Notes: generated from the letters alone by a model not told the origin. A stretch of DNA of 15,557 bases from an uncultured Opitutales bacterium (GCA_937920335.1 CALGUT010000838.1:1-15557); one strand, 5' to 3'; numbered from the stretch's first letter, positions 5,848 through 15,423 are shown. Numbers and translations: made by a program.

Positions 5848-8800
5848 ATGAAGAAATTACTTGCTGCTAACCGTAGTGAAATTGCCGTTCGGATATTCCG
5901 AAGTGCCACAGAATTAGGATACCGCACCGTTGCGGTTTATGCGAATGAGGACCGTTTCGGAGTTCATCGGTTTAAAGCTGATGAGTCCTACTTGGTCGGC
6001 AAGGGCAAGGGACCCGTTGCAGCCTATTTGGATGTGGAGAGTATTATTGGTCTGGCGAAGAAAAAGGACGTCGATTTGATTCATCCAGGGTATGGGTTTC
6101 TATCTGAAAACGCGGATTTCGCGCAGGCCTGTGAGGACAATGGGATTACCTTTGTGGGGCCGAGTTCTGATCTTTTGGGTCGGATGGGGGATAAGATTGA
6201 GGCCCGCAAAATCGCGGAGGAGGCAAATGTTCCGACTTTGCCTGGAACTCCGGATCCGGTTTCCGACACAAAGAAGGCGGTTAAGTTGGCCAAGAAGATC
6301 GGTTTTCCGCTTATCATCAAAGCTGCATTTGGCGGTGGAGGTCGCGGTATGCGGGTGGTTAACGATCCGAAAGACTTGGTGCCGCTGCTTGAAGAGGCGC
6401 AGGGCGAGGCAGAAAGAGCCTTTGGGAATTCCGCAGTTTTTCTGGAGCGCTACATCGGTCGGGCCAAGCATATCGAAGTTCAGATTCTGGGCGACAAACA
6501 AGGTAATGTAGTTCACCTGCACGAACGGGATTGTTCGGTGCAACGTCGCCATCAAAAAGTAATTGAAGTGGCTCCTTCAATCGGTTTGCCGAACAAAGTG
6601 CGAATTGAGCTTTGTGATGCGGCGGTAAAGATCGCCAAGTCGATCGGTTACTACAGCGCGGGAACGGTGGAGTTTCTGTTGGATTTGGATACTCACGAAT
6701 GGTTCTTTATCGAAATGAATCCTCGTATTCAGGTTGAGCATACGGTTACCGAAGTTATAACGGGGATCGATATCGTTCGCAGTCAGGTATTGATTGCTCA
6801 GGGTCATTCATTATTCAGCGATGAAGTTGGAATACCTCAGCAGGAAGACATAGGGCGAAACGGATATGCTATTCAGGCACGGATCACCACTGAGGATCCA
6901 GAGGCAAATTTTGCGCCGGATTATGGTAAAATCGTCAATTACCGGAGTGCGGCAGGATTCGGGATCCGTCTTGATGGTGCGATGGGCGATACTGGAGCCG
7001 TTATCACCCCTTTCTACGACTCGCTTCTGGTGAAGCTTACGGCTTCGGCTCAGACCTTTCCTCTGGCGATCCAGCGTATGGATCGGGCACTGCGAGAGAT
7101 GCGTATCCGTGGAGTGAAGACAAACATCCCGTTTGTGGAAAATGTAATTCTTCATGAGACGTTCCAGTCCGGGAATGCAACGACGACGTTGATTGATACC
7201 ACGCCGGAGTTGTTTAAATTTAGAAAGCGCCACGATCGCGCGACCAAACTTCTCAAGCTGTTGGGAGAGACGATCGTAAACGGGAACCCTCAGGTAAAAG
7301 GGCGTCCAGTTCCGTTGATGGATCTTCCGGTGATTATTCCAGATTATGATCCTAAGGCTAAAAAGCCTGCGGGTACCAAGGATTATCTGGATAAGCACGG
7401 TCCTGAAAAATTTGCAGAATGGACACGTAAGCAACGTCGCCTGTTAGTTACGGATACTACGCTTCGCGATGCCCACCAGTCGCTTATAGCGGCTCGTATG
7501 CGGACCTTCGATATGATGGAGGTGGCAGACAGTGTATCGCAGCATGCCCATAATCTTTACAGTTTGGAATGTTGGGGAGGGGCGACCTTCGATACCTGCA
7601 TGCGCTTCTTGCATGAGAGTCCGTTTGAGCGCCTCCGCAAACTGCGAGAGAGAATTCCGAATGTTTGTTTCCAGATGCTACTGCGTGGTGCGAATGGAGT
7701 TGGGTATTCAAATTACCCCGACAATGTAATTCGTGGTTTTGTGAAGCATTCAGCCGAGGCGGGCATGGATATATTTCGCGTATTCGATTCGTTGAACTAT
7801 CTGCCGAATCTGAAGGTTGCGATGGAGTCGATCCGTAAGGATACGAACTCAGTCTGTGAGGGGACCGTCTGTTACTCGGGAGATATTTTTGATTCTTCAC
7901 GGGACAAATACTCGCTGGAGTATTATGTCAAGATGGCGAAGGAGCTCGAATCTATGGGGGCCCATATTTTGGCGCTCAAAGATATGTCAGGAATTTGTCA
8001 TCCGAATGCGGCCTACAAGCTCATCAAGGCATTGCGCAATGAGGTAGGTATTCCGGTTCATTTTCATACCCACGACTCCAGTGGTATTGCCGCGGCTTCA
8101 ATTATCAAAGCGGCCGAAGCGGGTGTGGATGTGGTGGATCTCTCGATTTCCTCGATGTCGGGCCTTACGGCACAAGCAAACCTCAATTCAATCGTTCACG
8201 CGCTAAAAAGTGATAAGCGGGACACTCAATTGGATCTTACATTCCTCGATGAGCTTTCTATTTATTGGGAAGCTGTGCGACAGTTCTACGAACCGTTTGA
8301 TACGAGTCCGAAATTTGGAAGCGCTGAAGTCTACAAGCACGAAATGCCGGGTGGGCAGTATACCAATTTGCGTGAGCAGGCACGATCATTGGGGCTTGGT
8401 ACGCGCTGGCCCGAAGTCGTTCGTTACTACGAAGAGGTAAATGAAATTTTGGGGGATATCGTGAAAGTAACCCCCAGCAGTAAGGTAGTTGGTGATCTGG
8501 CAATGTTCCTGTTGACCAAGGGGGTAGAGCCCAGGGATCTGGTCAATCTCGCACCTGGGACGGCATTTCCCGAATCAGTGATTGATATGTTGTCGGGTGG
8601 TTTGGGGCAGCCCCAAGGAGGATGGCCCAAGGCCGTTCAAAAAGTGGTGCTCGGTGACCGCAAGCCTTTCCGAGGTCGTCCGGGTGCTCGGGCTGCAAAG
8701 GTCGATCTGGAAACCGTGCGTGAAGAAGTTACGGCCATCACCCGCCATAAGAAGTGTTCAGACGATGAGTTGTATGAGTACCTTATGTATCCGCAGGTGT

Positions 8801-9288
8801 TCAAAGACTTCGTGAAGTTTATCAATGAGTTCGGAGAAGCGGATGTGCTGCCGACACCTGCTTTTTTCTATGGATTGAAACTGGGGGAAGAAGTCTCAGT
8901 CGAAATCGAAGATGGTAAAACGCTCATCGTAAAACTCATAAACGTGAGTGAGCACGATGAAGATGGTGCGCGTGTTCTAACCTTTGAGTTAAATGGGCGG
9001 GCCCGCGAATGTGTGATCCTGGATAAATCCGTGAAGAGTGAGTCGAAGCGCCGCGTGAAGGCAGATTCTGCAGACAAGAAGCAGATTGGTGCACCGATTC
9101 CTGCAATGGTCAGCAGTATTTCTGCGACCGTGGGTCACCAGGTGAAGCAGGGCGAAAAGCTCGCGATTCTCGAAGCGATGAAGATGCAAACTACGATTTA
9201 CGCACCGTGTGACGGCATCGTGGATAGCGTCGAGGTCCATGCAGGCGATCAGGTTGATAGCAAGGATCTGTTGGTAAAGTTGCGTTAA
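5848..9288 (+). CDS. pyc: Pyruvate carboxylase, single-chain
   Basis: Converts pyruvate, bicarbonate and ATP to oxaloacetate, refilling the TCA cycle and feeding gluconeogenesis; cytoplasmic and normally a tetramer. At 1146 aa it is full length for the alpha4 type. The biotin carboxylase part (about 1-450) begins KKLLAANRSEIAVRIF and has the ATP-grasp glycine loop KAAFGGGGRGMRVV (from K158) and EMNPRIQVEHTVTE (289-302, with R293 and E297). The carboxyltransferase part (about 525-800) has TDTTLRDAHQS near 536, K711 in ALKDMSG as the expected metal-bridging carboxylated lysine, and metal ligands H738 and H740 in HFHTHDSSG. The C-terminal biotinyl domain has EAMKM with biotin on K1112. All key residues are intact. 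Domain order excludes separate acetyl-CoA carboxylase subunits and two-subunit oxaloacetate decarboxylase-like forms. The ATG gives the usual N terminus but lacks a Shine-Dalgarno sequence. Confidence 0.97.
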   Translation: MKKLLAANRSEIAVRIFRSATELGYRTVAVYANEDRFGVHRFKADESYLVGKGKGPVAAYLDVESIIGLAKKKDVDLIHPGYGFLSENADFAQACEDNGITFVGPSSDLLGRMGDKIEARKIAEEANVPTLPGTPDPVSDTKKAVKLAKKIGFPLIIKAAFGGGGRGMRVVNDPKDLVPLLEEAQGEAERAFGNSAVFLERYIGRAKHIEVQILGDKQGNVVHLHERDCSVQRRHQKVIEVAPSIGLPNKVRIELCDAAVKIAKSIGYYSAGTVEFLLDLDTHEWFFIEMNPRIQVEHTVTEVITGIDIVRSQVLIAQGHSLFSDEVGIPQQEDIGRNGYAIQARITTEDPEANFAPDYGKIVNYRSAAGFGIRLDGAMGDTGAVITPFYDSLLVKLTASAQTFPLAIQRMDRALREMRIRGVKTNIPFVENVILHETFQSGNATTTLIDTTPELFKFRKRHDRATKLLKLLGETIVNGNPQVKGRPVPLMDLPVIIPDYDPKAKKPAGTKDYLDKHGPEKFAEWTRKQRRLLVTDTTLRDAHQSLIAARMRTFDMMEVADSVSQHAHNLYSLECWGGATFDTCMRFLHESPFERLRKLRERIPNVCFQMLLRGANGVGYSNYPDNVIRGFVKHSAEAGMDIFRVFDSLNYLPNLKVAMESIRKDTNSVCEGTVCYSGDIFDSSRDKYSLEYYVKMAKELESMGAHILALKDMSGICHPNAAYKLIKALRNEVGIPVHFHTHDSSGIAAASIIKAAEAGVDVVDLSISSMSGLTAQANLNSIVHALKSDKRDTQLDLTFLDELSIYWEAVRQFYEPFDTSPKFGSAEVYKHEMPGGQYTNLREQARSLGLGTRWPEVVRYYEEVNEILGDIVKVTPSSKVVGDLAMFLLTKGVEPRDLVNLAPGTAFPESVIDMLSGGLGQPQGGWPKAVQKVVLGDRKPFRGRPGARAAKVDLETVREEVTAITRHKKCSDDELYEYLMYPQVFKDFVKFINEFGEADVLPTPAFFYGLKLGEEVSVEIEDGKTLIVKLINVSEHDEDGARVLTFELNGRARECVILDKSVKSESKRRVKADSADKKQIGAPIPAMVSSISATVGHQVKQGEKLAILEAMKMQTTIYAPCDGIVDSVEVHAGDQVDSKDLLVKLR

Positions 9289-9393
9289 TCCAATATTTGT
9301 ATCTAGGTCGCTTGCCAATCCAGTAGGCTGAGGAAAACGTTCTGTTTTATTCATTGATACCAGGTTGTTGAGATTCCAAGGTCAGTCACTGAA

Positions 9394-12300
9394 ATGGACT
9401 GGAAGGAACAGGCTGCAATATTGGAACGAATACTACCCACATGTGAGGTAGCGGTCCATTGGCGGGTACGCAGATCGGTTGAGCGACTTTTGCCGCCGAG
9501 GAATCCCGAAGCGGTGACGATCAAACTACGTGGGTTTTTAAAGGAAGCTGAGGCTTCTGCGAAAATCTGCGCGGAGAGGTTAGAGAGGCTTCCGTCTATT
9601 TCGTTTCCAGAAGCGCTTCCTATTTCCCAACATCGGGAGCGGATTCGTGAAGCGATACAGGATAACCAGGTCGTTGTCATAGCCGGTGAGACCGGTTCAG
9701 GAAAAACGACCCAGTTACCCAAGCTCTGTCTGGATGCTGGGTTGGGGGTGAGAGGTAAGATCGCCTGTACGCAGCCACGGAGGATCGCTGCGTTGTCTGT
9801 CTCGCAGCGAGTGGCGGAGGAGTTGAAAGTGGACTGGGGGAAAGAAGTAGGGGCAAAGATTCGGTTTACAGATAAGACGTCGAAGCACACGCGAGTAAAG
9901 TTCCTGACAGACGGGATGTTGCTATCGGAAGTGCACGGTGATCGGCTATTGTTGGAATATGATACGATCATCATCGATGAAGCTCACGAGCGGAGTCTGA
10001 ATATCGATTTCTTGTTGGGGTATTTAAATCAGCTGAGGAAAGAGCGTCCGGACCTTAAGATTATCATAACCTCTGCGACGATTGATACTGAGTCTTTTTC
10101 GAGGGCGTTTGGGGGCGCTCCGATTATTGAGGTATCCGGTCGGATGTTTCCGGTTGATTTGGAGTATCTGCCGATTGATGAGCTTCTGCCCGGAGGTAGT
10201 GGTAGCTATATCGATGGGGCGGTGGCTGCCGTTGAGCAACTGATCGAAGAGACATCGAGAGGAGACGTTCTCGTGTTTTTCCCAGCGGAGAAAGACATCC
10301 GTGAAGCGCGAGATGCTTTGGTGGGGCGACGCTGGAAACGGGTAGAAGTCTTAACGCTATTCGGTCGGCTTTCTTCAGGAGATCAGCAAAAGGTGTTTAG
10401 CAGGTCACCGGGAAGGAAAGTTATTCTATCAACGAATATTGCAGAGACCTCGCTCACGATTCCGGGAATACGATTTGTGGTGGATACTGGGTACGTTCGC
10501 TTGAGTCGCTATAGTGCTGGAACGAGGACTCAACGTCTGCCGATTGAGCCTATATCCCAGAGTAGTGCCAACCAACGGATGGGGCGTTGCGGTCGGGTTG
10601 AGAATGGCATCTGTATTCGTCTTTATTCAGAAGATGATTTTGATAAACGTCCCGAATATACACAGGCAGAAATCCTGCGGTCGAATCTTGCTGCTGTAAT
10701 TTTAAGAATGAAGGTGTTTGAATTGGGCGAGATCGAGACCTTTCCGTTTATCGATCCGCCGAGTCCTCGAGCGATTCAATCAGGCTACCAACTCCTGGTC
10801 GAATTGGGTGCCCTCGAAGTTGAGAAAGGCAATCATCGGTTAACGGCGTTGGGCAAACAATTGGCGCACCTGCCGGTGGACCCCACAGTGGGTCGCATGA
10901 TACTGGAAGCCAAGAGGGAGAGGGCTTTAGAGGAAGTGTTGATCATTGCAGCGGGATTGAGTGTTCAGGATCCGCGTGAACGGCCCGAGGAAAAGCGAGA
11001 GGAAGCGGATGCCATGCACAAAAAGTTTCGCGATGATACGTCCGATTTTGTGACCCTTTATAATATTTGGGCTGCCTATCACGATGAGACCGAGAAGCTG
11101 ACTCAGAATCAGTTGAGGAAGTTTTGTAAGAGTCATTTTTTGTCTTATTTAAGAATGCGTGAATGGCGGGATGTTCATCAGCAACTGGTCCTGGTGATGA
11201 AGGAGCTGGGTGAATACCAGCGCAGCGGAAAGAACGTAGATTATGAAGCGATTCACCGCTCAATTGTAGCAGGGCTTTTAAGCAACGTTTGTTTGAAGGA
11301 CATGGGAAACCACTACCGGGCTGCCCGTAACCGGAAAGCTATGATTTTCCCCGGCTCTGGATTATTCGACAAGAAGGCAAGTCGGGAGCTTCGGAAAAAG
11401 AATGCGGGAGCGCAGGTGAGTAAGGTAGTTGAAGGGAGCACGCCTGAATGGATTGTTGCTTCCGAGATAGTTGAAACCGGCCAGGTCTATGCGCGCACCG
11501 TCGCAGGTATTGATCCGGATTGGCTCCCCAAGCTGGGCGCTCATCTAATCAAGCGCCGTTACAGCGATCCTACATGGGATGAGAAGGGAGAGCGGGTCGT
11601 CGCAAAGGAGCGTTCTATTCTCCTCGGCTTGGAGGTAGATGTTCGGCGGGTTGGCTACGTAAAGGTGAACCCGGAAGAGGCGACGGATATCTTTATTCGT
11701 GAAGGTTTGTTAGGTGAAACTCTACGAACCACATTCAAATTCCGGGAGCATAACCAGGCGGTTCTTGAGTCGGTTGAGCAAATGCAGGCTCGTATGCGTA
11801 AGTCTGGGATCTTCGGCCTCGAAGAGACTCTTTGCAGATTCTACAGTAAACGTATTCAGAATGTGGGTTCCGTTCAGGATCTGCAGGGATGGTTAAAGGA
11901 ACATCGTGAAGAAGATTTATATATCTCTGAGTCTGTTTTGATCGGTGAGCAGGCCGCTGAATTGGAGTCAGAGCAGTTCCCAAGATCCATAGAAACCCCG
12001 GGCGGCGAACGCCCGCTTTACTATACCTATAAACCCGGTGAGTTAGAGGATGGAGCCACGCTTCGACTGCCGATGCATGCATTTGATTCATTTAAAGCGG
12101 GTGCTCTGGATTGGGTGGTCCCCGGTTATCTGGAGCAAAAAGTTGATGCTTTATTGCGAGCGCTACCTAAGGACATTCGCCGTCAATTGTTTCCATTAGG
12201 CGAAAAGGCTAAAGAGATCATGTCGTTCATCCAACCCGGTGATTATTCACTGGCTGACGCCATGAGTGTAATTGTGAAGGAGAAATACGGAATCGGTATA

Positions 12301-13434
12301 CCATCCGTAGTCTGGGATTACAGCGCGATTCCTGATCATCTGAAAGTTCGATTGGAAGTCGTAAATGATAACGATGAGGCGATCGCCAGTGCCCGATCGG
12401 TTGAAGGCATCTCGTCTGAAGTTAAAGCGCGTATACGTAATGCGGCGATTGAACACCGTAAGGAAAAGAAGGATGAAGATGCCTGGACGATTGCTCAACG
12501 TAAGTGGGGCCTAAGTGGGTTGAAAGACTGGTCGTTTGGGGATTTACCTGAACGGGTAGAGGTCAGTCACTTTGGTGGTGTACCGGTTTTCGGATATCCT
12601 GGATTTTCCAAGGGAAAGGAGGGGTGTGATGTTCTATTATACAAATCAAAAGAAGAAGCCGACTTGGAGACACGTAGGTCATTACCGGTTTTACTGCAGC
12701 ATATGCTGCGTTATGAGCTCGCGTGGCTGCAGAAAGATCTGAAAGACGTCAGGAAGTTAGCGCCTTTGTGTGTGGCCTTTCTGCATTCAGAAACGCTGGA
12801 GAAGCATAGTTATGTGCACCTCTGTAAGCATTTGTTTAGATCCGATACGATTTTGCCGCTGAGAAAATCCTGGGCTGATTCGTTGCTGGAAAGAATCCGA
12901 AAGGAGCTGAAAGGACTCGTTCCTTGCTATTGCGACCATCTGAAAGTGATTTTCAAAGAACGTCAGCGATTGACGGTTGAGAAGCGGGGCTATGCGGGTA
13001 TGGCGGATGATCTGTCCCGACTGGTTTCCAAGGATTTTCTAATCACTACGCCCTACAAACAGCTTTTGGAGTTTCCCCGTTATTTGAAAGCAATGGAGAT
13101 TAGGAGGAAACGGTATCTCAACGATCCCGAAAAGGATCAAAGGCGAGCCGAACCTTTAAAGCCGTTGAAATCGCAATACCTGGCGTGGCAAGAGGACCCG
13201 AATTTCCCAAATTCGGGGAAGGGCCTAATACTTCAGCTTCGCTGGCTGCTTGAAGAGCTCCAAGTGAGTGTGTTCGCTCAAGAATTGGGCACTCCGTTGG
13301 CGATCTCTCCTCAGAAAGTAGATAAGCACGTGAAAGCGATCTGGCGTTTGATAAATCCGAATCAGGTTGCTGAAAAGGCGAAGCCAAAACCGGTGATTGA
13401 TTTAGGCACTATTAAGATCGGGCGCGATTTTTAG
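9394..13434 (+). CDS. hrpA: DEAH-box ATP-dependent RNA helicase HrpA
   Basis: An RNA helicase of 1346 aa, close to the 1300 aa of the E. coli protein, which has been linked to mRNA processing and to rescue of stalled or collided ribosomes. Visible motifs in order are Walker A GETGSGKTT (98-106), TQPRR (126-130), DEAH (195-198), the SAT coupling motif (227-229), a conserved STNIAETSLTIPG segment and motif VI QRMGRCGR (394-401), which together form the two RecA-like lobes. The HA2/winged-helix and OB-fold regions follow to roughly residue 700. The long remainder corresponds to the DUF3418-type C-terminal region found in HrpA but not in the short helicase HrpB. The N-terminal extension before Walker A is also typical. 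It lies 105 bases after pyc with no convincing terminator between them, so partial read-through is possible. AAGG (9378-9381) is a poor Shine-Dalgarno candidate, 12 bases from the ATG. Confidence 0.95.
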   Translation: MDWKEQAAILERILPTCEVAVHWRVRRSVERLLPPRNPEAVTIKLRGFLKEAEASAKICAERLERLPSISFPEALPISQHRERIREAIQDNQVVVIAGETGSGKTTQLPKLCLDAGLGVRGKIACTQPRRIAALSVSQRVAEELKVDWGKEVGAKIRFTDKTSKHTRVKFLTDGMLLSEVHGDRLLLEYDTIIIDEAHERSLNIDFLLGYLNQLRKERPDLKIIITSATIDTESFSRAFGGAPIIEVSGRMFPVDLEYLPIDELLPGGSGSYIDGAVAAVEQLIEETSRGDVLVFFPAEKDIREARDALVGRRWKRVEVLTLFGRLSSGDQQKVFSRSPGRKVILSTNIAETSLTIPGIRFVVDTGYVRLSRYSAGTRTQRLPIEPISQSSANQRMGRCGRVENGICIRLYSEDDFDKRPEYTQAEILRSNLAAVILRMKVFELGEIETFPFIDPPSPRAIQSGYQLLVELGALEVEKGNHRLTALGKQLAHLPVDPTVGRMILEAKRERALEEVLIIAAGLSVQDPRERPEEKREEADAMHKKFRDDTSDFVTLYNIWAAYHDETEKLTQNQLRKFCKSHFLSYLRMREWRDVHQQLVLVMKELGEYQRSGKNVDYEAIHRSIVAGLLSNVCLKDMGNHYRAARNRKAMIFPGSGLFDKKASRELRKKNAGAQVSKVVEGSTPEWIVASEIVETGQVYARTVAGIDPDWLPKLGAHLIKRRYSDPTWDEKGERVVAKERSILLGLEVDVRRVGYVKVNPEEATDIFIREGLLGETLRTTFKFREHNQAVLESVEQMQARMRKSGIFGLEETLCRFYSKRIQNVGSVQDLQGWLKEHREEDLYISESVLIGEQAAELESEQFPRSIETPGGERPLYYTYKPGELEDGATLRLPMHAFDSFKAGALDWVVPGYLEQKVDALLRALPKDIRRQLFPLGEKAKEIMSFIQPGDYSLADAMSVIVKEKYGIGIPSVVWDYSAIPDHLKVRLEVVNDNDEAIASARSVEGISSEVKARIRNAAIEHRKEKKDEDAWTIAQRKWGLSGLKDWSFGDLPERVEVSHFGGVPVFGYPGFSKGKEGCDVLLYKSKEEADLETRRSLPVLLQHMLRYELAWLQKDLKDVRKLAPLCVAFLHSETLEKHSYVHLCKHLFRSDTILPLRKSWADSLLERIRKELKGLVPCYCDHLKVIFKERQRLTVEKRGYAGMADDLSRLVSKDFLITTPYKQLLEFPRYLKAMEIRRKRYLNDPEKDQRRAEPLKPLKSQYLAWQEDPNFPNSGKGLILQLRWLLEELQVSVFAQELGTPLAISPQKVDKHVKAIWRLINPNQVAEKAKPKPVIDLGTIKIGRDF

Positions 13435-13461
13435 CAGGATTACCTCTGCAGAGGAGAGGAA

Positions 13462-13581
13462 ATGCATCGCTTGACAGCGGCAATTCGAAATCCATCTTAC
13501 CGGCATGCTTCCTTGGTTTCAGGATGGGAATTTTCCTCTGTATTTGGCACCTATGGCCGGGTTTACCGACATAGGGTTTAG
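13462..13581 (+). CDS. Possible short leader ORF overlapping the dusB start
   Basis: A 39-codon frame begins MHRLTAAIRN and ends in TAG inside dusB, overlapping it by 77 bases out of frame. What sets it apart is GAGGAGAGGAA directly before its ATG, one of the strongest ribosome-binding sequences in the window, while dusB itself has none. The peptide has no recognisable domain or signal. It could be a regulatory leader peptide, or the purine-rich run could be chance. A perfect palindrome CCTCTGCAGAGG (13443-13454) overlaps the ribosome-binding sequence. A TTGACA at 13471 lies inside the ORF, so transcripts from there would lack its start. Confidence 0.2.
   Translation: MHRLTAAIRNPSYRHASLVSGWEFSSVFGTYGRVYRHRV
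13471..13500 (+). promoter_or_regulatory. Possible promoter directly before dusB
   Basis: TTGACA (13471-13476) is a perfect -35 box, but the -10 candidates at 16 to 18 bases spacing (CATCTT at 13493, TCTTAC at 13495) match only three of six bases. A start here would fall at or just after the dusB ATG and make the message leaderless. Weak evidence. Confidence 0.2.
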
Positions 13582-14506
13582 GAAGCTGTGTAAGGAAAAG
13601 GGTGCAGATGTAGTTGTGTCCGAGTTTGTATTGGCGGATGCGATATTACGTGGAGATCCCAAAACCTGGAATTCGATTGAGTTTACAGAGGATCAGCGGC
13701 CGATGGGGATTCAGATTTTTGGGTCTGAAGCGGATGTGATGGCTGATGCCGCGCGGATGATTGTCGACCGGCTCAATCCGACGTTTATCGACCTGAACTT
13801 CGGGTGCCCTGCGAAGAAGGTGACCTGTAAGAATGCCGGATCGTCATTGCTGCGAGATCTGCCGTTGTTAGGAAATATCTGCGAGTCGGTCGTGAAGGCA
13901 TTACCCGATTGTCCTGTTACCGCTAAAATTCGAATCGGTTGGGACGGTGAATCGCTGGTGGCTCCGGAGGCGGGACGGCTTCTCGAGTCGGTAGGCATTC
14001 AGGCTTTGGCGATTCATGGGAGGACCAAGGCTCAAGGTTACAAAGGTGATGCCAATTGGGATATTATTAATGAGACGGCCGCTGAAATCTCAATACCTGT
14101 CATTGGAAACGGGAGCATTAATTACCAATACGATATTCGTGAACTTCGTGAACGGTACCAAGTAAATGGTTTGATGATAGGGAGGGCGGCTATTGGGAAT
14201 CCATGGCTTTTCGAAAACCTGAAGTCGCTGCTTGAAACTGGAGAGCCATCAAGCCCTCCGTCCGTCGAGGAACGGTGGGACTATGTGCTTCGCTATGCGG
14301 AGATTATGCGTGGGCACTATGCTCACTTACGTACAGACATGATACTTGGAATTATGAAAGGGCGCCTGGTTTCGTTCGTGGCTGGTTTTCCCGGAGCTAG
14401 GAAGCTCAGGAATCGTATTAGCCGGCTTCAGAGTTTTGAGGAGATCCATGAATTGAGAGATGAGAGTCTAGTGACACTGCGAGAACTCGGGACTTCTGTC
14501 GTTTAA
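13505..14506 (+). CDS. dusB: tRNA-dihydrouridine synthase, DusB type
   Basis: FMN enzyme of 333 aa that reduces uridines of the tRNA D-loop to dihydrouridine with NADPH. It shows the Dus TIM-barrel start PLYLAPMAGFTDIGFRKLC (from P11), VVSEFV, the substrate-site motif NFGCPAKKV (98-106) with the catalytic C101, HGRTKAQGYKG (171-181) and the FMN phosphate-binding GRAAIGNPW (226-234). The helical C-terminal domain closes the protein. Length and the GCPAKKVTCKNAGSSLL context fit DusB best; E. coli DusB modifies U17, but in organisms with a single Dus the target set is wider, so the exact position is not predicted. An in-frame TGA at 13472-13474 limits the start, and ATG 13505 is the first possible one. 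It has no Shine-Dalgarno sequence. The gene follows hrpA by 70 bases and ends at a strong terminator. Confidence 0.94.
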   Translation: MLPWFQDGNFPLYLAPMAGFTDIGFRKLCKEKGADVVVSEFVLADAILRGDPKTWNSIEFTEDQRPMGIQIFGSEADVMADAARMIVDRLNPTFIDLNFGCPAKKVTCKNAGSSLLRDLPLLGNICESVVKALPDCPVTAKIRIGWDGESLVAPEAGRLLESVGIQALAIHGRTKAQGYKGDANWDIINETAAEISIPVIGNGSINYQYDIRELRERYQVNGLMIGRAAIGNPWLFENLKSLLETGEPSSPPSVEERWDYVLRYAEIMRGHYAHLRTDMILGIMKGRLVSFVAGFPGARKLRNRISRLQSFEEIHELRDESLVTLRELGTSVV

Positions 14507-14512
14507 ATAAAG

Positions 14513-14542
14513 AAAGCCCGACTACTTTCGTAGTCGGGCTTT
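14513..14542. terminator. Bidirectional intrinsic terminator between dusB and mscS
   Basis: AAAGCCCGACTAC (14513-14525) pairs perfectly with GTAGTCGGGCTTT (14530-14542), a 13-bp GC-rich stem with loop TTTC. It lies seven bases after the dusB stop and 21 bases beyond the mscS stop. The A and T ends of the stem give a U-run in both directions. The minus-strand side is the stronger, being followed by CTTTATTT. Confidence 0.93.
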
Positions 14543-14563
14543 GGGTATAAATATGTGATTCCT

Positions 14564-15403
14564 TTATGAGGCGGCCTTGTCGTCTTCGACGGCAGCAGGA
14601 AACATGTGAACATCGCTCTGTGGGTAAGGGATGCTCAGGCCCTCTTCGTCGAAGCGAATTTTTACGGTTTCATGAGTGTCAAAGAAAACATTCCAGTAGT
14701 CTGCGGCATTGACCCAGGGACGAACCGCAAAATTTACGCTGCTATCACCCAATTCAGATACGCCGACCGTGTAGGCTGGGTCCTTGAGGATGCGTTCGTC
14801 TTTTTGGAGAATGTCTTCAAGTAACGCTTTTGCTTTCTTGATATCGTCGTCGTATCCACACCCGAATACCATGTCTACGCGCCGTGTTTCTTTCTTGGAG
14901 AAGTTAGTGATCGCTCCGCCCATAATTTGTGAATTGGGAACGATAATTACTTTGTTGTCAGGAGTCTTCATGTTGGTGGTCAGAATGCTGATCTCTTCAA
15001 CGATTCCAAAAACTCCGCCGGCATCAATTGCATTACCAACCGTGAAAGGACGGAACATGATAATAAGTACCCCAGAAGCGAAATTCGCCAATGAGCCCTG
15101 CAGCGCTAAACCAACGGCCAAGCCGGCGGCACCCAAGATGGCTACGAAAGAGGTAGTCTTTACACCTACGTAATCAAGGGTTACTAAAACCACACAGACC
15201 ATGAGAATCATGAATACGCCGTTTCCAAGGAATGAAACCAAGGCTGCGTCCATATTGGCCTTTTCCATACCTTTTTTAATGATATTCGTGATTTTCCTAG
15301 CGATCCATTTTCCAACCAAGAAAATGACTACCGCAATTGCGATTTTAATGAGGATATCGACTCCGTCTGTTTGAAGCCAGCTTACGATGTTATCAACGTC
15401 CAT
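14564..15403 (-). CDS. mscS: Small-conductance mechanosensitive channel MscS
   Basis: Inner-membrane channel of 279 aa that opens under membrane tension and releases solutes during hypo-osmotic shock; it works as a heptamer. Length matches the 286-aa E. coli protein. Membrane segments are visible at about 17-36 (TM1), 57-79 (TM2) and 86-118 (TM3). TM3 carries the pore signature ILGAAGLAVGLALQGSLANF (89-108), with G111 at the helix kink, followed by MFRPFTVG. The beta domain shows NMKTPDNKVIIVPNSQI (144-160), and the alpha/beta cytoplasmic vestibule ends in the acidic tail VEDDKAAS. The ATG at 15403 gives the usual N terminus; no Shine-Dalgarno sequence is seen. The gene stands alone on its strand and converges on dusB. 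Confidence 0.96.
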   Translation of the reverse strand: MDVDNIVSWLQTDGVDILIKIAIAVVIFLVGKWIARKITNIIKKGMEKANMDAALVSFLGNGVFMILMVCVVLVTLDYVGVKTTSFVAILGAAGLAVGLALQGSLANFASGVLIIMFRPFTVGNAIDAGGVFGIVEEISILTTNMKTPDNKVIIVPNSQIMGGAITNFSKKETRRVDMVFGCGYDDDIKKAKALLEDILQKDERILKDPAYTVGVSELGDSSVNFAVRPWVNAADYWNVFFDTHETVKIRFDEEGLSIPYPQSDVHMFPAAVEDDKAAS

Positions 15404-15423
15404 GATGATTTGAGTTTCTTGAG

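Noticed and set aside
6811..7434. 207-codon minus-strand frame opposite pyc
   Set aside because: Shadow of the conserved biotin carboxylase region; the peptide resembles no protein family.
9337..9347. AAAAC...GTTTT-like symmetry between pyc and hrpA as a terminator
   Set aside because: The stem is AT-rich with no GC core and no proper U-tract, so termination there is not supported.
9382..9392. TCAGTCACTGA palindrome just before the hrpA ATG as an operator
   Set aside because: Short, with a one-base centre and no second copy in the window; likely chance.
9351..9974. 207-codon minus-strand frame opposite the start of hrpA
   Set aside because: Covers the antisense of Walker A and neighbouring helicase motifs; composition is typical of a shadow frame.
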